NCBI GenBank assembly: GCA_003153505.1
Contig: PLZA01000037.1
Location: forward strand, 1 to 34,024
Direction of reading: 5' to 3'
DNA from: Candidatus Dormiibacterota bacterium
Lineage (GTDB): Bacteria > Chloroflexota > Dormibacteria > Aeolococcales > Aeolococcaceae
DNA length: 34,024 nt
Part shown: positions 16,393 through 24,340 of the stretch, in pieces
Position numbering within the stretch: the stretch's first letter is position 1
Layout of the letters: each line of letters opens with the position of its first letter
Program-made: the position numbers and the translations under genes
Notes under the pieces: model-generated
The model's input: the letters and a program-made list of their open reading frames with translations, nothing else
What the model was told of the DNA's origin: nothing
Database searches by the model: none

Positions 16393-17367
16393 TTACGTGG
16401 GAACGGGAGTTGGCGTCGAGGTGGGGGTGGGCGGCGGCGTGGGGATGCTTGCCATGTCAATCGTGACCGTCACCTTGGTTTGCGACAGGGTCACGCCGGG
16501 CGGCGCCACGATCGCCACGGTGACGGTGTAGGAGCCGAAGATGCCGTTCAGCGGTATCGGCGCCGTCGACACCGAGTCGAGCGTGTTGAGGAGATCCCGG
16601 GACCCGGTCGCGATGACGGTGAGGGGGGTATAGACGATCCCGGTCAGATAGTGACCGGGTGATGGGCTTCCCGTGGTAAGCGGAATCACCGGCACGAAGC
16701 GGGTCGTGACGTCCTCCGTGATCGCGATGGCGACGCTGACGTATGAGGGGTTGACACCCACGTTGTTGAGGCGCACTCCCTTCGAATAGACGAGGACTGG
16801 GAGGCTTGCCAGGTAATTCGCCTTTTGCGTGTTCAGATTGACCGTCACGCGCGCCTCGATGGCGACGAGCTCGCGCTGCGGACCGTTCACCACGACGGTT
16901 GACGGCGTGGCCTGCTCGGTGCCGCGCTCGTAGCCGACCGGCGGTGGGTTGGTGATCACGATCGTCACCTGCACGGACTTGGAGATGAAGGTGTCCAGAT
17001 CCACCTGCACCGACGTCGGCGGGCTGATGAGTTCGACGTTGGGTTCGCTGCTCGTGATCGACATCGGGATGACGTACGTCCCGGCGCGATTCACCGCCGC
17101 CCAGTCCACTGTCACGGTCAGCTCCGATGCGTTGAGGGCATCGAGCGTGCTCTGATCGCCGCCGACGCGAACCAGGATGTTGTTGACCTGGTGCACGAGC
17201 ACGTACGGGGCGGGAATGTTCGCTGAGCTCTGCGGGACCGACAGCGAGACGACCCTGGTGGTCGGGGGATTGCCCGCGTACACGACGCCGACCCACGTGA
17301 CGAACGCGATGCAGAAACATCCCACCTTGAGCTTCCAGTTCCGCCGGATGAAGCCTGGGAATCTCAC
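16393..17367 (-). CDS. cdaR: YbbR-domain protein, CdaR-like regulator of the c-di-AMP cyclase
   Basis: A 324-residue membrane-anchored extracytoplasmic protein. One transmembrane helix (about 10-31) follows the short N-terminus MRFPGFIRRNWKLK. Three YbbR-like beta repeats follow, recognisable by alternations such as VDLDTFISKSVQVTI, VNGPQRELVAIEARVTVNL and ATGSRDLLNTLDSVSTAPIPL. It ends in a Pro/Thr tail (PTPPPTPTSTPTPVPT). In Firmicutes CdaR modulates CdaA from outside the membrane. The GTG start overlaps the cdaA stop (GTGA), which supports a direct partnership. Repeat boundaries are approximate. Confidence 0.85.
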   Translation of the reverse strand: MRFPGFIRRNWKLKVGCFCIAFVTWVGVVYAGNPPTTRVVSLSVPQSSANIPAPYVLVHQVNNILVRVGGDQSTLDALNASELTVTVDWAAVNRAGTYVIPMSITSSEPNVELISPPTSVQVDLDTFISKSVQVTIVITNPPPVGYERGTEQATPSTVVVNGPQRELVAIEARVTVNLNTQKANYLASLPVLVYSKGVRLNNVGVNPSYVSVAIAITEDVTTRFVPVIPLTTGSPSPGHYLTGIVYTPLTVIATGSRDLLNTLDSVSTAPIPLNGIFGSYTVTVAIVAPPGVTLSQTKVTVTIDMASIPTPPPTPTSTPTPVPT

Positions 17368-18233
17368 GGGTGCGAGCGACGCCCCAGGGTGCGGAGCGTG
17401 CCCACCCGCGCGAGCGGACGCAGCATCGCGGCACGACCCGATACACCCTCGGTGGCCAGCAGGGTGACCAGCATCTCGTGGAGCTTGGCCTGGTCGAGGC
17501 CCCGGTAGATCTTGCCGTCGTGAGCGATGCTGATCAGGCCGGTTTCCTCGCTGACGATCAACACCACCGCGTCGCTCTGCATCGTCAATCCCAGCGCTGC
17601 ACGATGCCGCGTCCCCATCCGACCGACGCCGGGGAGCGTCTCCGCGAGCGGCAGCACGCAGCCGGCCGCGACGATCCGGGTCTCGCGGATGATCACCGCA
17701 CCGTCATGGAGGGGCGACCCCGAGATGAAGATCGTCGCCAGCATCTCGCCGGTGACATCGCCGTTGACGTGCACGCCGGTGGCGGCGAGGTTCTCGAGCC
17801 CGGTCTCGCGCTCGAACACGATGAGCGCGCCGACCTTGTGCTCCGCAAGCGAGCCCGCGGCGCGCAGCACCTCATCGACGGTGCGCGCATACGCCAGCTC
17901 GGGATGGCGCCCGAGCACGGCGCGAACCGTGCCGAGCCTGCCGACCTGATCGAGTGCGCGACGCAGCTCCGGCTGGAACAGGACGATCGCCGCGATCACG
18001 ATCGCCTGGGTCCCGTTGTTGAAGATGAACTCGAGGAGGCGGAGGTGGAGCAGTTGCGCCGCCCCGCCAACCGCGAAGATGACCGCGAGGCCGAGCAGGA
18101 GCTGCACCGCCTGGGTGCCCCGGATCAGCTTGAGGAGCTGATACAGCAGGAACGCGACCACGATCACGTCGAGACCATCGCGCCAGCTGAGGCTCTGGAG
18201 AAAGAAGTGCGCGTTGCGCAGCAGATCGGTCAC
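17364..18233 (-). CDS. cdaA: Diadenylate cyclase CdaA
   Basis: CdaA makes the second messenger c-di-AMP from two ATP, controlling potassium and osmotic balance and wall homeostasis. The 289-residue protein has three N-terminal transmembrane helices (within 20-90) and a DAC domain. The DAC motifs are D-G-A (177-179, LHDGAVII) and R-H-R (209-211, GTRHRAALGL). GTG at 18233 overlaps the argF TGA by four bases, and cdaR starts inside its own stop. A roughly 50-residue tail after the DAC domain (LHEMLVTLLATEG onward) includes basic residues. This is the membrane CdaA type rather than DisA, which has a DNA-binding C-terminal half. Confidence 0.95.
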   Translation of the reverse strand: MTDLLRNAHFFLQSLSWRDGLDVIVVAFLLYQLLKLIRGTQAVQLLLGLAVIFAVGGAAQLLHLRLLEFIFNNGTQAIVIAAIVLFQPELRRALDQVGRLGTVRAVLGRHPELAYARTVDEVLRAAGSLAEHKVGALIVFERETGLENLAATGVHVNGDVTGEMLATIFISGSPLHDGAVIIRETRIVAAGCVLPLAETLPGVGRMGTRHRAALGLTMQSDAVVLIVSEETGLISIAHDGKIYRGLDQAKLHEMLVTLLATEGVSGRAAMLRPLARVGTLRTLGRRSHP

Positions 18234-19177
18234 GCGGCGACCCCGCGGCCGGTATCCGAGTAGATCAGGGCGAGCAGCGCCTGCTGGACCCAGAGCCGGT
18301 TCTCCGCCTGGTCGAACACCACCGAGTTGGGCCCGTCGATCACCGCGTCGGTGATCTCCTCACCGCGGTGCGCGGGGAGGCAGTGCATCACCCGGACCCC
18401 GGGCGGCGCGAGCGCGACCAGGCTGTCGTTCACCTGGAGGAACGCGAAGTCCTCGCGACGGCGCTGCTGCTCGGTCTCCTGGCCCATGCTGGTCCAAACG
18501 TCGGTGTAGATGATTTCGGTGTCGCGCAGCGCCGGGGCCGCCTCGTGGGTGACCTCGAAACCGGTGCCGGGCGCTCGGAGGGCCGCGGCCCGGTCGACAA
18601 CCGCCTGAGCAGGCTCGTAGCCGCGCGGACAGATGACTCGGAGGTGCACCCCGAGCAGGGCCGCCGCGTAGATCCACGACGTGCAGACGTTGTTGCCGTC
18701 GCCGATGTAGGCGACGGTGGCGCCGGCGAGCCGGCCGGTGACCGACCGAACGGTCATGCAGTCCGCGAGCACCTGGCAGGGATGCTCGGAATCGGTCAGC
18801 GCATTGATCACCGGTGAGCGTGCGGCGCCGGCGATGGTCACGAGATCGCGGTGCGAGACGAGCCGGGCGACGATCCCGTCCGCGTAACGGTCGAGGATCC
18901 TGCTGATGTCCGCGGCCGACTCGCGCTCGCCGAGCTGTACCTCGGGGTTGAAAAGCGCGATCGGATGACCGCCGAGTCGGTGGATCGCCACTTCGAAGGA
19001 CACCCGGGTGCGGTTGCTCGGCCGCTGGAAGATGAGCGCCAGCGATCGGCCCGCGAGCGGGCTGCCGAGATCGCGGCCCGACTTTGCCGCGTCGGCGAGG
19101 TCGAGGACGGTGATGATCTCGTCGGTGCTGAGGTCCGCGATGCTCAGGAGATCGCGGCCGGCGAGCGATTGACTCAT
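18230..19177 (-). CDS. argF: Ornithine carbamoyltransferase
   Basis: This enzyme makes citrulline from ornithine and carbamoyl phosphate in arginine synthesis. From ATG 19177 it has 315 residues, the usual length. The carbamoyl-phosphate loop is PSNRTRVSFE, where most family members have S-T-R-T-R. The other motifs are SEHPCQVLAD (HPCQ rather than the HPTQ of aspartate transcarbamoylase), YIGDGNNVCTSW, DVWTSMGQE and HCLPAHRGEEI. An upstream GTG would add 16 residues with no support. Other arg genes are absent here. It leads a five-gene minus-strand run and is translationally coupled to cdaA. Confidence 0.93.
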   Translation of the reverse strand: MSQSLAGRDLLSIADLSTDEIITVLDLADAAKSGRDLGSPLAGRSLALIFQRPSNRTRVSFEVAIHRLGGHPIALFNPEVQLGERESAADISRILDRYADGIVARLVSHRDLVTIAGAARSPVINALTDSEHPCQVLADCMTVRSVTGRLAGATVAYIGDGNNVCTSWIYAAALLGVHLRVICPRGYEPAQAVVDRAAALRAPGTGFEVTHEAAPALRDTEIIYTDVWTSMGQETEQQRRREDFAFLQVNDSLVALAPPGVRVMHCLPAHRGEEITDAVIDGPNSVVFDQAENRLWVQQALLALIYSDTGRGVAA

Positions 19178-19251
19178 CCGCTCATATGGTTGCACCGCGA
19201 CCCCGATCGCGCGTCGCACGCGCAAACCCGCGCGCGGAGTGTCACACGCTA

Positions 19252-19257
19252 TACCGT
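19252..19257 (+). promoter_or_regulatory. -10 box of a probable leaderless GT9 gene transcript
   Basis: TACCGT ends six bases before the GTG at 19264, and an overlapping TATACC starts at 19250. No Shine-Dalgarno sequence lies between. Transcription would start at or next to the start codon. Confidence 0.45.
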
Positions 19258-19263
19258 CTGCGC

Positions 19264-20268
19264 GTGGATATCGCGGTGGTCGTGAACGGCGGGATGGCCG
19301 AGACCCTGCAGGCGACGCCCCTCCTGCGCACCCTGCGCGCCGGGTACCCGACCGCGCGGATCGCGCTCATCTGCCCATCGACCGCCGTCGACGTCGCCGA
19401 CGGCATCCCGCCCGTCGACAAGGTCTTCCCGCTCGCCGGGCTCCGGGGCAGGCGAACGGGAGGGCTCCGCCTCTGGGCGACCCTGCGCGGGCTGCGCCTC
19501 GACGCTGTCTTCCTGTGCACCTCCGGCGCTGTACCCGCGACCGCCGCGTACTTCGCCGGTATTCCCCAGCGCAGCGGGGTGGGTGGCGGCATCGGACTGC
19601 TGCTCACCGGTCGCGTCAAGCCCAGACGCGGAGAGAACCAGGCTGAAACCTGGCTTCGCCTCGCCGAGGTTGCGGGGGTGCATCAGCAGCTCCACAGCCC
19701 GGTGTTCGAGCCCGGTCCCGAAGCCCGGCGCCGGGCCGAGCAGGTGCTCCACGGGACGGGACTCGGCGACGGCCGCCTGCTGGTGGCGATCGCGCCCGGT
19801 GCCGGCTACGCCGAGAGCTCGATGGCGCCTGCCGCGGCGACCGCTTGGGATCCCGAGCGCTGGGCGCATCTCGCCAACCAGCTCGCCCAGCGTCACGGCG
19901 CCGGGATCCTCCTGGTGGGATCGGCGCACGATCGCTACGCCGCCGAGCACACCAAGATGGACCTCAGAGCGGCCGCGACCGACCTCGTCGGTGAGATCGA
20001 CCTGGCGACCCTGGCTGGGGTGATCGCCCGGTGCGACCTCCTCGTCGGCAGTGACACTCCGCTCCTCCAGCTCGCGGCAGCGATGGGCACCCCCACCGTC
20101 GGCCTCTTCGGACCGACCGACGGAGCCCGCGGCGGCGCCTACGGCCCGGCTCACCGCGTGGTTCAGGCGCTCGCGGCCCCGGAATTCGACGACGGTATCG
20201 GGAACGAGGCGACCATGGACCAGATCCGGGTCGAGGACGTCCTCGCAGGGATCGAGGCGACTCTCTGA
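19264..20268 (+). CDS. GT9-family glycosyltransferase (heptosyltransferase-like)
   Basis: A 334-residue cytoplasmic GT-B enzyme of the ADP-heptose transferase family. The N-terminal Rossmann half begins VDIAVVVNGGMAETLQATPLLRTL. The C-terminal half has VAIAPGAGY, WDPERWAHLANQLAQRHGAGILLVGS, the DLVGEIDLATLAGVIARCDLLVGSDT motif that binds the nucleotide sugar, and GTPTVGLFGPTD. The GTG at 19264 starts right where homology begins; an ATG at 19186 would add 26 Arg-rich residues. In diderms such proteins build LPS core. Here, with Gram-positive-like neighbours, it may decorate another surface glycan. It is divergent from argF and convergent with the MreB-like gene. Confidence 0.88.
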   Translation: MDIAVVVNGGMAETLQATPLLRTLRAGYPTARIALICPSTAVDVADGIPPVDKVFPLAGLRGRRTGGLRLWATLRGLRLDAVFLCTSGAVPATAAYFAGIPQRSGVGGGIGLLLTGRVKPRRGENQAETWLRLAEVAGVHQQLHSPVFEPGPEARRRAEQVLHGTGLGDGRLLVAIAPGAGYAESSMAPAAATAWDPERWAHLANQLAQRHGAGILLVGSAHDRYAAEHTKMDLRAAATDLVGEIDLATLAGVIARCDLLVGSDTPLLQLAAAMGTPTVGLFGPTDGARGGAYGPAHRVVQALAAPEFDDGIGNEATMDQIRVEDVLAGIEATL

Positions 20269-20277
20269 GCCTCGCGG

Positions 20278-21276
20278 CTACCGGATGTACATCAGCGCAC
20301 GTTTGAGCACGTCGAGGTTGTCGAGGGCGTAACCCGTCCCCCGAACGGCGCAGAGCTGCGGCTGGCTGTCGCGATGGACCTCAATGCCAGACGCGGTGGC
20401 GATCGCCCCATCGAGCCCTTCAAGACGCGCTCCCCCGCCGCAGAGCAGGATGCCCTCGCGCTGGATGTCGGGGAGCAGGCGTCCCGGGGTGTCGGCGAGG
20501 ACGGCTTCGAGCGCGGCCAGGATCGGACGGACGTGCGCATCGAGACAACCGTTGAGCTCGGTCGACGTGACGGTCAGGCTCTCCTCGCCGGACTCACCGC
20601 GTCCCATGACCTCCAGCCGGCGTTCCTCATGTGGTCCAACCCGGGCAAGCGAGGCGACCACCTCCTCGATGGTTGCCGGATCGAGCGTGACGCCGTGCTC
20701 CCGCCGGACGTGGTCGGCGACGCACGCGTGGAGACGGAGGCCGCCGTGACCGCTGAGGCAGCGCCCGCTCACCGTCCCCTCGAGCGCGAGGGTGGCGATG
20801 TCGGTCTTGCCGGCGCCGATGTCGATCACGAGGTGGCCGTTCGGGCCGTTCAGGCGGACTCCCGCGCCCATGGCCGCTGCGAGCGGTGCGTCGAGCAGAT
20901 AGGCGGTGCGGGCGCCTGCGAGCGCAGCCGCCTCGAGGAGCGAGCGCCGCTGCCCACCGGGCAGGGACGACATCACCGCGATCACGACGTCGGGTTTGAA
21001 GATCCGCTGGCGTCCGGCGGCGCGGATCATCGCGTGGTTGACGAGCCATCGCGCCGACGCGGCGTCGGCGATCTCGCCACCGGCGATCGGCCTGCGCAGC
21101 CGGAACTCCGGGTCGCTCGCTGCGGTCTCGAAGGCCGACTCGCCGAAGACCGCTGCCTGCATCCCGCCGTCGCGTATCGCCACCGCCGTCGGTTCGGTGG
21201 CGATCATGCCCTCACCCTTGACGATGATCCTCGTCGTCGTGGTGCCGAGGTCGATGCCGACCTTCTTGCCCAGCAC
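20278..21276 (-). CDS. MreB/Mbl-like actin homologue
   Basis: A 332-residue actin-fold protein of the MreB branch, likely part of the cell-shape or wall-synthesis machinery. Nucleotide-binding motifs are visible: phosphate 1 GIDLGTTTTRIIVKGEG, then EPTAVAIRDG, phosphate 2 VIDIGAGKTDIATLAL and adenosine motif GILLCGGGARLEGLDGAI. It is more divergent from textbook MreB than expected (MreB has DLGTANT and GGGTTEVAV). It may be a paralogue such as Mbl or another filament. GTG at 21276 follows the murA stop by 15 bases, giving a murA-mreB-like pair. No mreC or mreD is adjacent. Confidence 0.85.
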   Translation of the reverse strand: MLGKKVGIDLGTTTTRIIVKGEGMIATEPTAVAIRDGGMQAAVFGESAFETAASDPEFRLRRPIAGGEIADAASARWLVNHAMIRAAGRQRIFKPDVVIAVMSSLPGGQRRSLLEAAALAGARTAYLLDAPLAAAMGAGVRLNGPNGHLVIDIGAGKTDIATLALEGTVSGRCLSGHGGLRLHACVADHVRREHGVTLDPATIEEVVASLARVGPHEERRLEVMGRGESGEESLTVTSTELNGCLDAHVRPILAALEAVLADTPGRLLPDIQREGILLCGGGARLEGLDGAIATASGIEVHRDSQPQLCAVRGTGYALDNLDVLKRALMYIR

Positions 21277-21291
21277 TGGTACCCGGTTGCC

Positions 21292-22596
21292 TCAGTCGCC
21301 GACCACGCCGGTGAGATCGCGCACCTCGCTGCCCGGCTCATCGGTGGTGAGACGCTCGATGTCAGCGCCCAACCCCGCAAGCTTGGTCTCGAGGTCGTCG
21401 TAGCCGCGCTCGAGGTGGAACACCTTGTCGAGCTCGGTCGTGCCTTCGGCGCACAGGCCGGCGATGACCAGCGCCGCGCCGCTGCGGATATCGGGGATGC
21501 TGAGCCTCGTGCCGTGCAGCCTGGCCGGCCCGTTGATGACCGCGCTGCGACCGTCGATGGCGATGTTCGCACCCATCTGCTGCAGCGCGGCGACGTGGCG
21601 AAAACGGTTCTCGTACAACGCTTCACTGATGACACTCGGGCCCGTCGCCTGGGTCATCAGCGCGCAGAACTGCGGCTGCATGTCGGTGGCAAACCCCGGG
21701 TGCGGCCAGGTCGTCATGTCGACGCCGCGGAGGTGCGAGCAGGACACGCGAGCGTGGTGCGCACCTTCGACGATGTCGCACCCCGCCGAGCGCAGCTTGC
21801 TGAACAGCCAGCGCAGGTCGCTGGGGCGCATGTGCTCGACGACGACGTCACCATACGTGGCCGCGGCGGCGATCATGTAGGTTCCCGCTTCGATGTAGTC
21901 GGCCGTGATGTTGTGGGTCGTCCCGTGCAGCAGCCCGCCGCTGCCCTCGATGACGATCAGCTCGGTGCCGACGCCGGTGATGTGCGCGCCCATGCCGATG
22001 AGGCATCGCGCCAGGTCGTAGACGTGCGGCTCGCGCGCGGCGTTGCTGATCACGGTGATGCCCTCGGCGAGCACCGCCGCCATCATCAGGTTCTCGGTGC
22101 CGGTGACCGTGGGCATGTCGAGAGCGATCCGCGCACCGTGGAGCCGCCGCGCGCGGGCGACGTAGCCGCCCTCACGCTCCTCAACCTCCGCGCCCATGAG
22201 GCGGAGGCCCTCGAGGTGCTGCTCCACCCGGCGCATGCCGATGTCATCGCCGCCCGGCTTGGCGATGCTTGCTTCGCCGGCTCGAGCGACCAGGGCTCCG
22301 AGGAGGAGAAACGAGCCGCGCATCCTCCTGCTCAGGTTGGGGTCGACCTCGGTGGTCGACAGCGACGCCGCGTGCAGGCGCCATGTATTGGTGTCCGGGT
22401 GCTCGACGGTGACCCCGACGTGCTCCAGCATCCGCGCCATGGTCGAGATGTCCTCGATGTCCGGAACGTTGCCGAGCTCCACCTCCTGGTCGGTGAGCAA
22501 TGCCGCCGCCATGACCGGCAGCGATGCATTCTTGCTCCCGGAGATCGCGACAGCCCCTTCGAGCCGGCGCCCGCCGCGGATTCGCAGGAGTTCCAT
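21292..22596 (-). CDS. murA: UDP-N-acetylglucosamine 1-carboxyvinyltransferase MurA, Asp type
   Basis: MurA adds enolpyruvate from PEP to UDP-GlcNAc, the first committed step of peptidoglycan synthesis. The 434-residue protein has the N-terminal [13 protein letters not shown] with the essential Lys-Asn, the active-site loop [11 protein letters not shown], and [13 protein letters not shown] with the catalytic Asp. In the loop the residue equivalent to Cys115 of E. coli is Asp117, as in Mycobacterium tuberculosis, Chlamydia and Borrelia. Fosfomycin alkylates the Cys, so this MurA is expected to be insensitive. The following Arg is kept. A TACGGT box eight bases before the ATG suggests a leaderless message. 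With GlmS in the window, it frames cell-wall precursor synthesis. Confidence 0.97.
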   Translation of the reverse strand: MELLRIRGGRRLEGAVAISGSKNASLPVMAAALLTDQEVELGNVPDIEDISTMARMLEHVGVTVEHPDTNTWRLHAASLSTTEVDPNLSRRMRGSFLLLGALVARAGEASIAKPGGDDIGMRRVEQHLEGLRLMGAEVEEREGGYVARARRLHGARIALDMPTVTGTENLMMAAVLAEGITVISNAAREPHVYDLARCLIGMGAHITGVGTELIVIEGSGGLLHGTTHNITADYIEAGTYMIAAAATYGDVVVEHMRPSDLRWLFSKLRSAGCDIVEGAHHARVSCSHLRGVDMTTWPHPGFATDMQPQFCALMTQATGPSVISEALYENRFRHVAALQQMGANIAIDGRSAVINGPARLHGTRLSIPDIRSGAALVIAGLCAEGTTELDKVFHLERGYDDLETKLAGLGADIERLTTDEPGSEVRDLTGVVGD

Positions 22597-22604
22597 CGCC
22601 GCCT

Positions 22605-22610
22605 ACCGTA
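22605..22610 (-). promoter_or_regulatory. -10 box of a probable leaderless murA transcript
   Basis: TACGGT on the minus strand ends eight bases before the murA ATG. The intervening AGGCGGCG has an AGG too close to the start to be a normal Shine-Dalgarno sequence. Confidence 0.4.
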
Positions 22611-22611
22611 C

Positions 22612-22639
22612 TCGACGGCGGCTGCGAACCGGGTAGATT
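22612..22639 (+). promoter_or_regulatory. Probable promoter of the aldolase gene
   Basis: TCGACG (22612-22617), 16 bases and TAGATT (22634-22639), each matching the sigma-70 consensus at four of six positions. The leader of about 40 nt carries a hairpin and a ribosome-binding site (CGGAGA) before ATG 22686. Confidence 0.45.
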
Positions 22640-22648
22640 AGAGAGTGG

Positions 22649-22663
22649 CATCCCGAAGGGATG
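22649..22663 (+). other. Leader hairpin of the aldolase mRNA
   Basis: CATCCC-GAA-GGGATG gives a perfect 6-bp stem close to the predicted 5' end. It may stabilise the messenger. It is too small to be a riboswitch. Confidence 0.4.
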
Positions 22664-22685
22664 GCCGACACACATCGGAGACACC

Positions 22686-23762
<1,077 letters not shown>

Positions 23763-23773
23763 GTTTGTTCGAG

Positions 23774-24271
23774 ATGGAGTACGAGGAAATCCCCCGCAAC
23801 GGCGATGAGCGGTCGACGCTGCTCGCCTTTCTCGACTGGCAGCGCAGCACGCTGGAGCGGAAATGCGCCGGCCTCCAGCCGGATCAGCTGCGCATCCGGT
23901 CGGTCGAGCCGGCATCGCTGTCGCTGCTCGGCCTCGTGCGCCATATGGCCGACGTGGAACGTGGCTGGTTCCGGCGCACGCTCGCCGGAGAGGACATCGA
24001 TTACCGCTACTCGACGGACGCCGACCCCGACGGCGAGTTCGACAACGTCGCGACAGCCGATGTCGACGAGGCCTTCGCGAGCTGGCATGAGGAGTGCGAC
24101 CGCGCCGACGAGATCATCTCCCGCCGCGCGCTCGACGCGACCGGTCATCACCGCACCGGAACGGAGGTTTCGATGCGCTGGATCCTCACCCACATGATCG
24201 AGGAATACTCGCGTCACAACGGCCACGCCGATCTGCTTCGCGAGCGGATCGACGGCGCGACGGGATACTGA
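23774..24271 (+). CDS. DinB-superfamily protein, DUF664 type
   Basis: A 165-residue four-helix-bundle protein of the DinB/DUF664 group, many members of which are metal-dependent thiol transferases. The expected histidines are present: LSLLGLVRHMADVERGWFRR in the first half, and WILTHMIEEYSRHNGHADLLRE near the end, where the His residues form the metal site. ATG at 23774 is used; TTG at 23765 is also possible, and neither has a strong ribosome-binding site. Substrate is unknown: DUF664 proteins in actinobacteria are often linked to mycothiol or bacillithiol, but no thiol-synthesis gene is here. Confidence 0.85.
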   Translation: MEYEEIPRNGDERSTLLAFLDWQRSTLERKCAGLQPDQLRIRSVEPASLSLLGLVRHMADVERGWFRRTLAGEDIDYRYSTDADPDGEFDNVATADVDEAFASWHEECDRADEIISRRALDATGHHRTGTEVSMRWILTHMIEEYSRHNGHADLLRERIDGATGY

Positions 24272-24289
24272 CTCCCGGACCGGGGTTGT

Positions 24290-24321
24290 GCTCACGCTCA
24301 CTCCTGATCGAGTGTGTGAGC
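24290..24321. terminator. Hairpin between convergent genes
   Basis: GCTCAC, GCT, CACTC, a six-base loop, GAGTG, T, GTGAGC: an 11-bp stem with one small internal loop. It lies between the DinB-like gene and the convergent secreted-protein gene and could stop transcription from both sides. Only a short GTTTC follows on the plus strand. Confidence 0.45.
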
Positions 24322-24340
24322 GCAGCCGTTTCGGACCGGT

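Noticed and set aside
14433..16466. A 677-codon plus-strand open frame opposite glmS
   Set aside because: It mirrors the glmS codons; glmS has full family conservation and correct length, and the antisense product has no domain.
18230..19177. The carbamoyltransferase as aspartate carbamoyltransferase (pyrB)
   Set aside because: It has HPCQ and the HCLPAHRGEE motif of ornithine carbamoyltransferase rather than HPTQ, and no pyrimidine genes are nearby.
20374..22641. A 755-codon open frame on the plus strand, opposite murA and the MreB-like gene
   Set aside because: It is the complement of two clearly recognised genes. Long stop-free antisense frames are expected in GC-rich DNA, and the translation resembles no family (Arg/Ala/Asp-rich).
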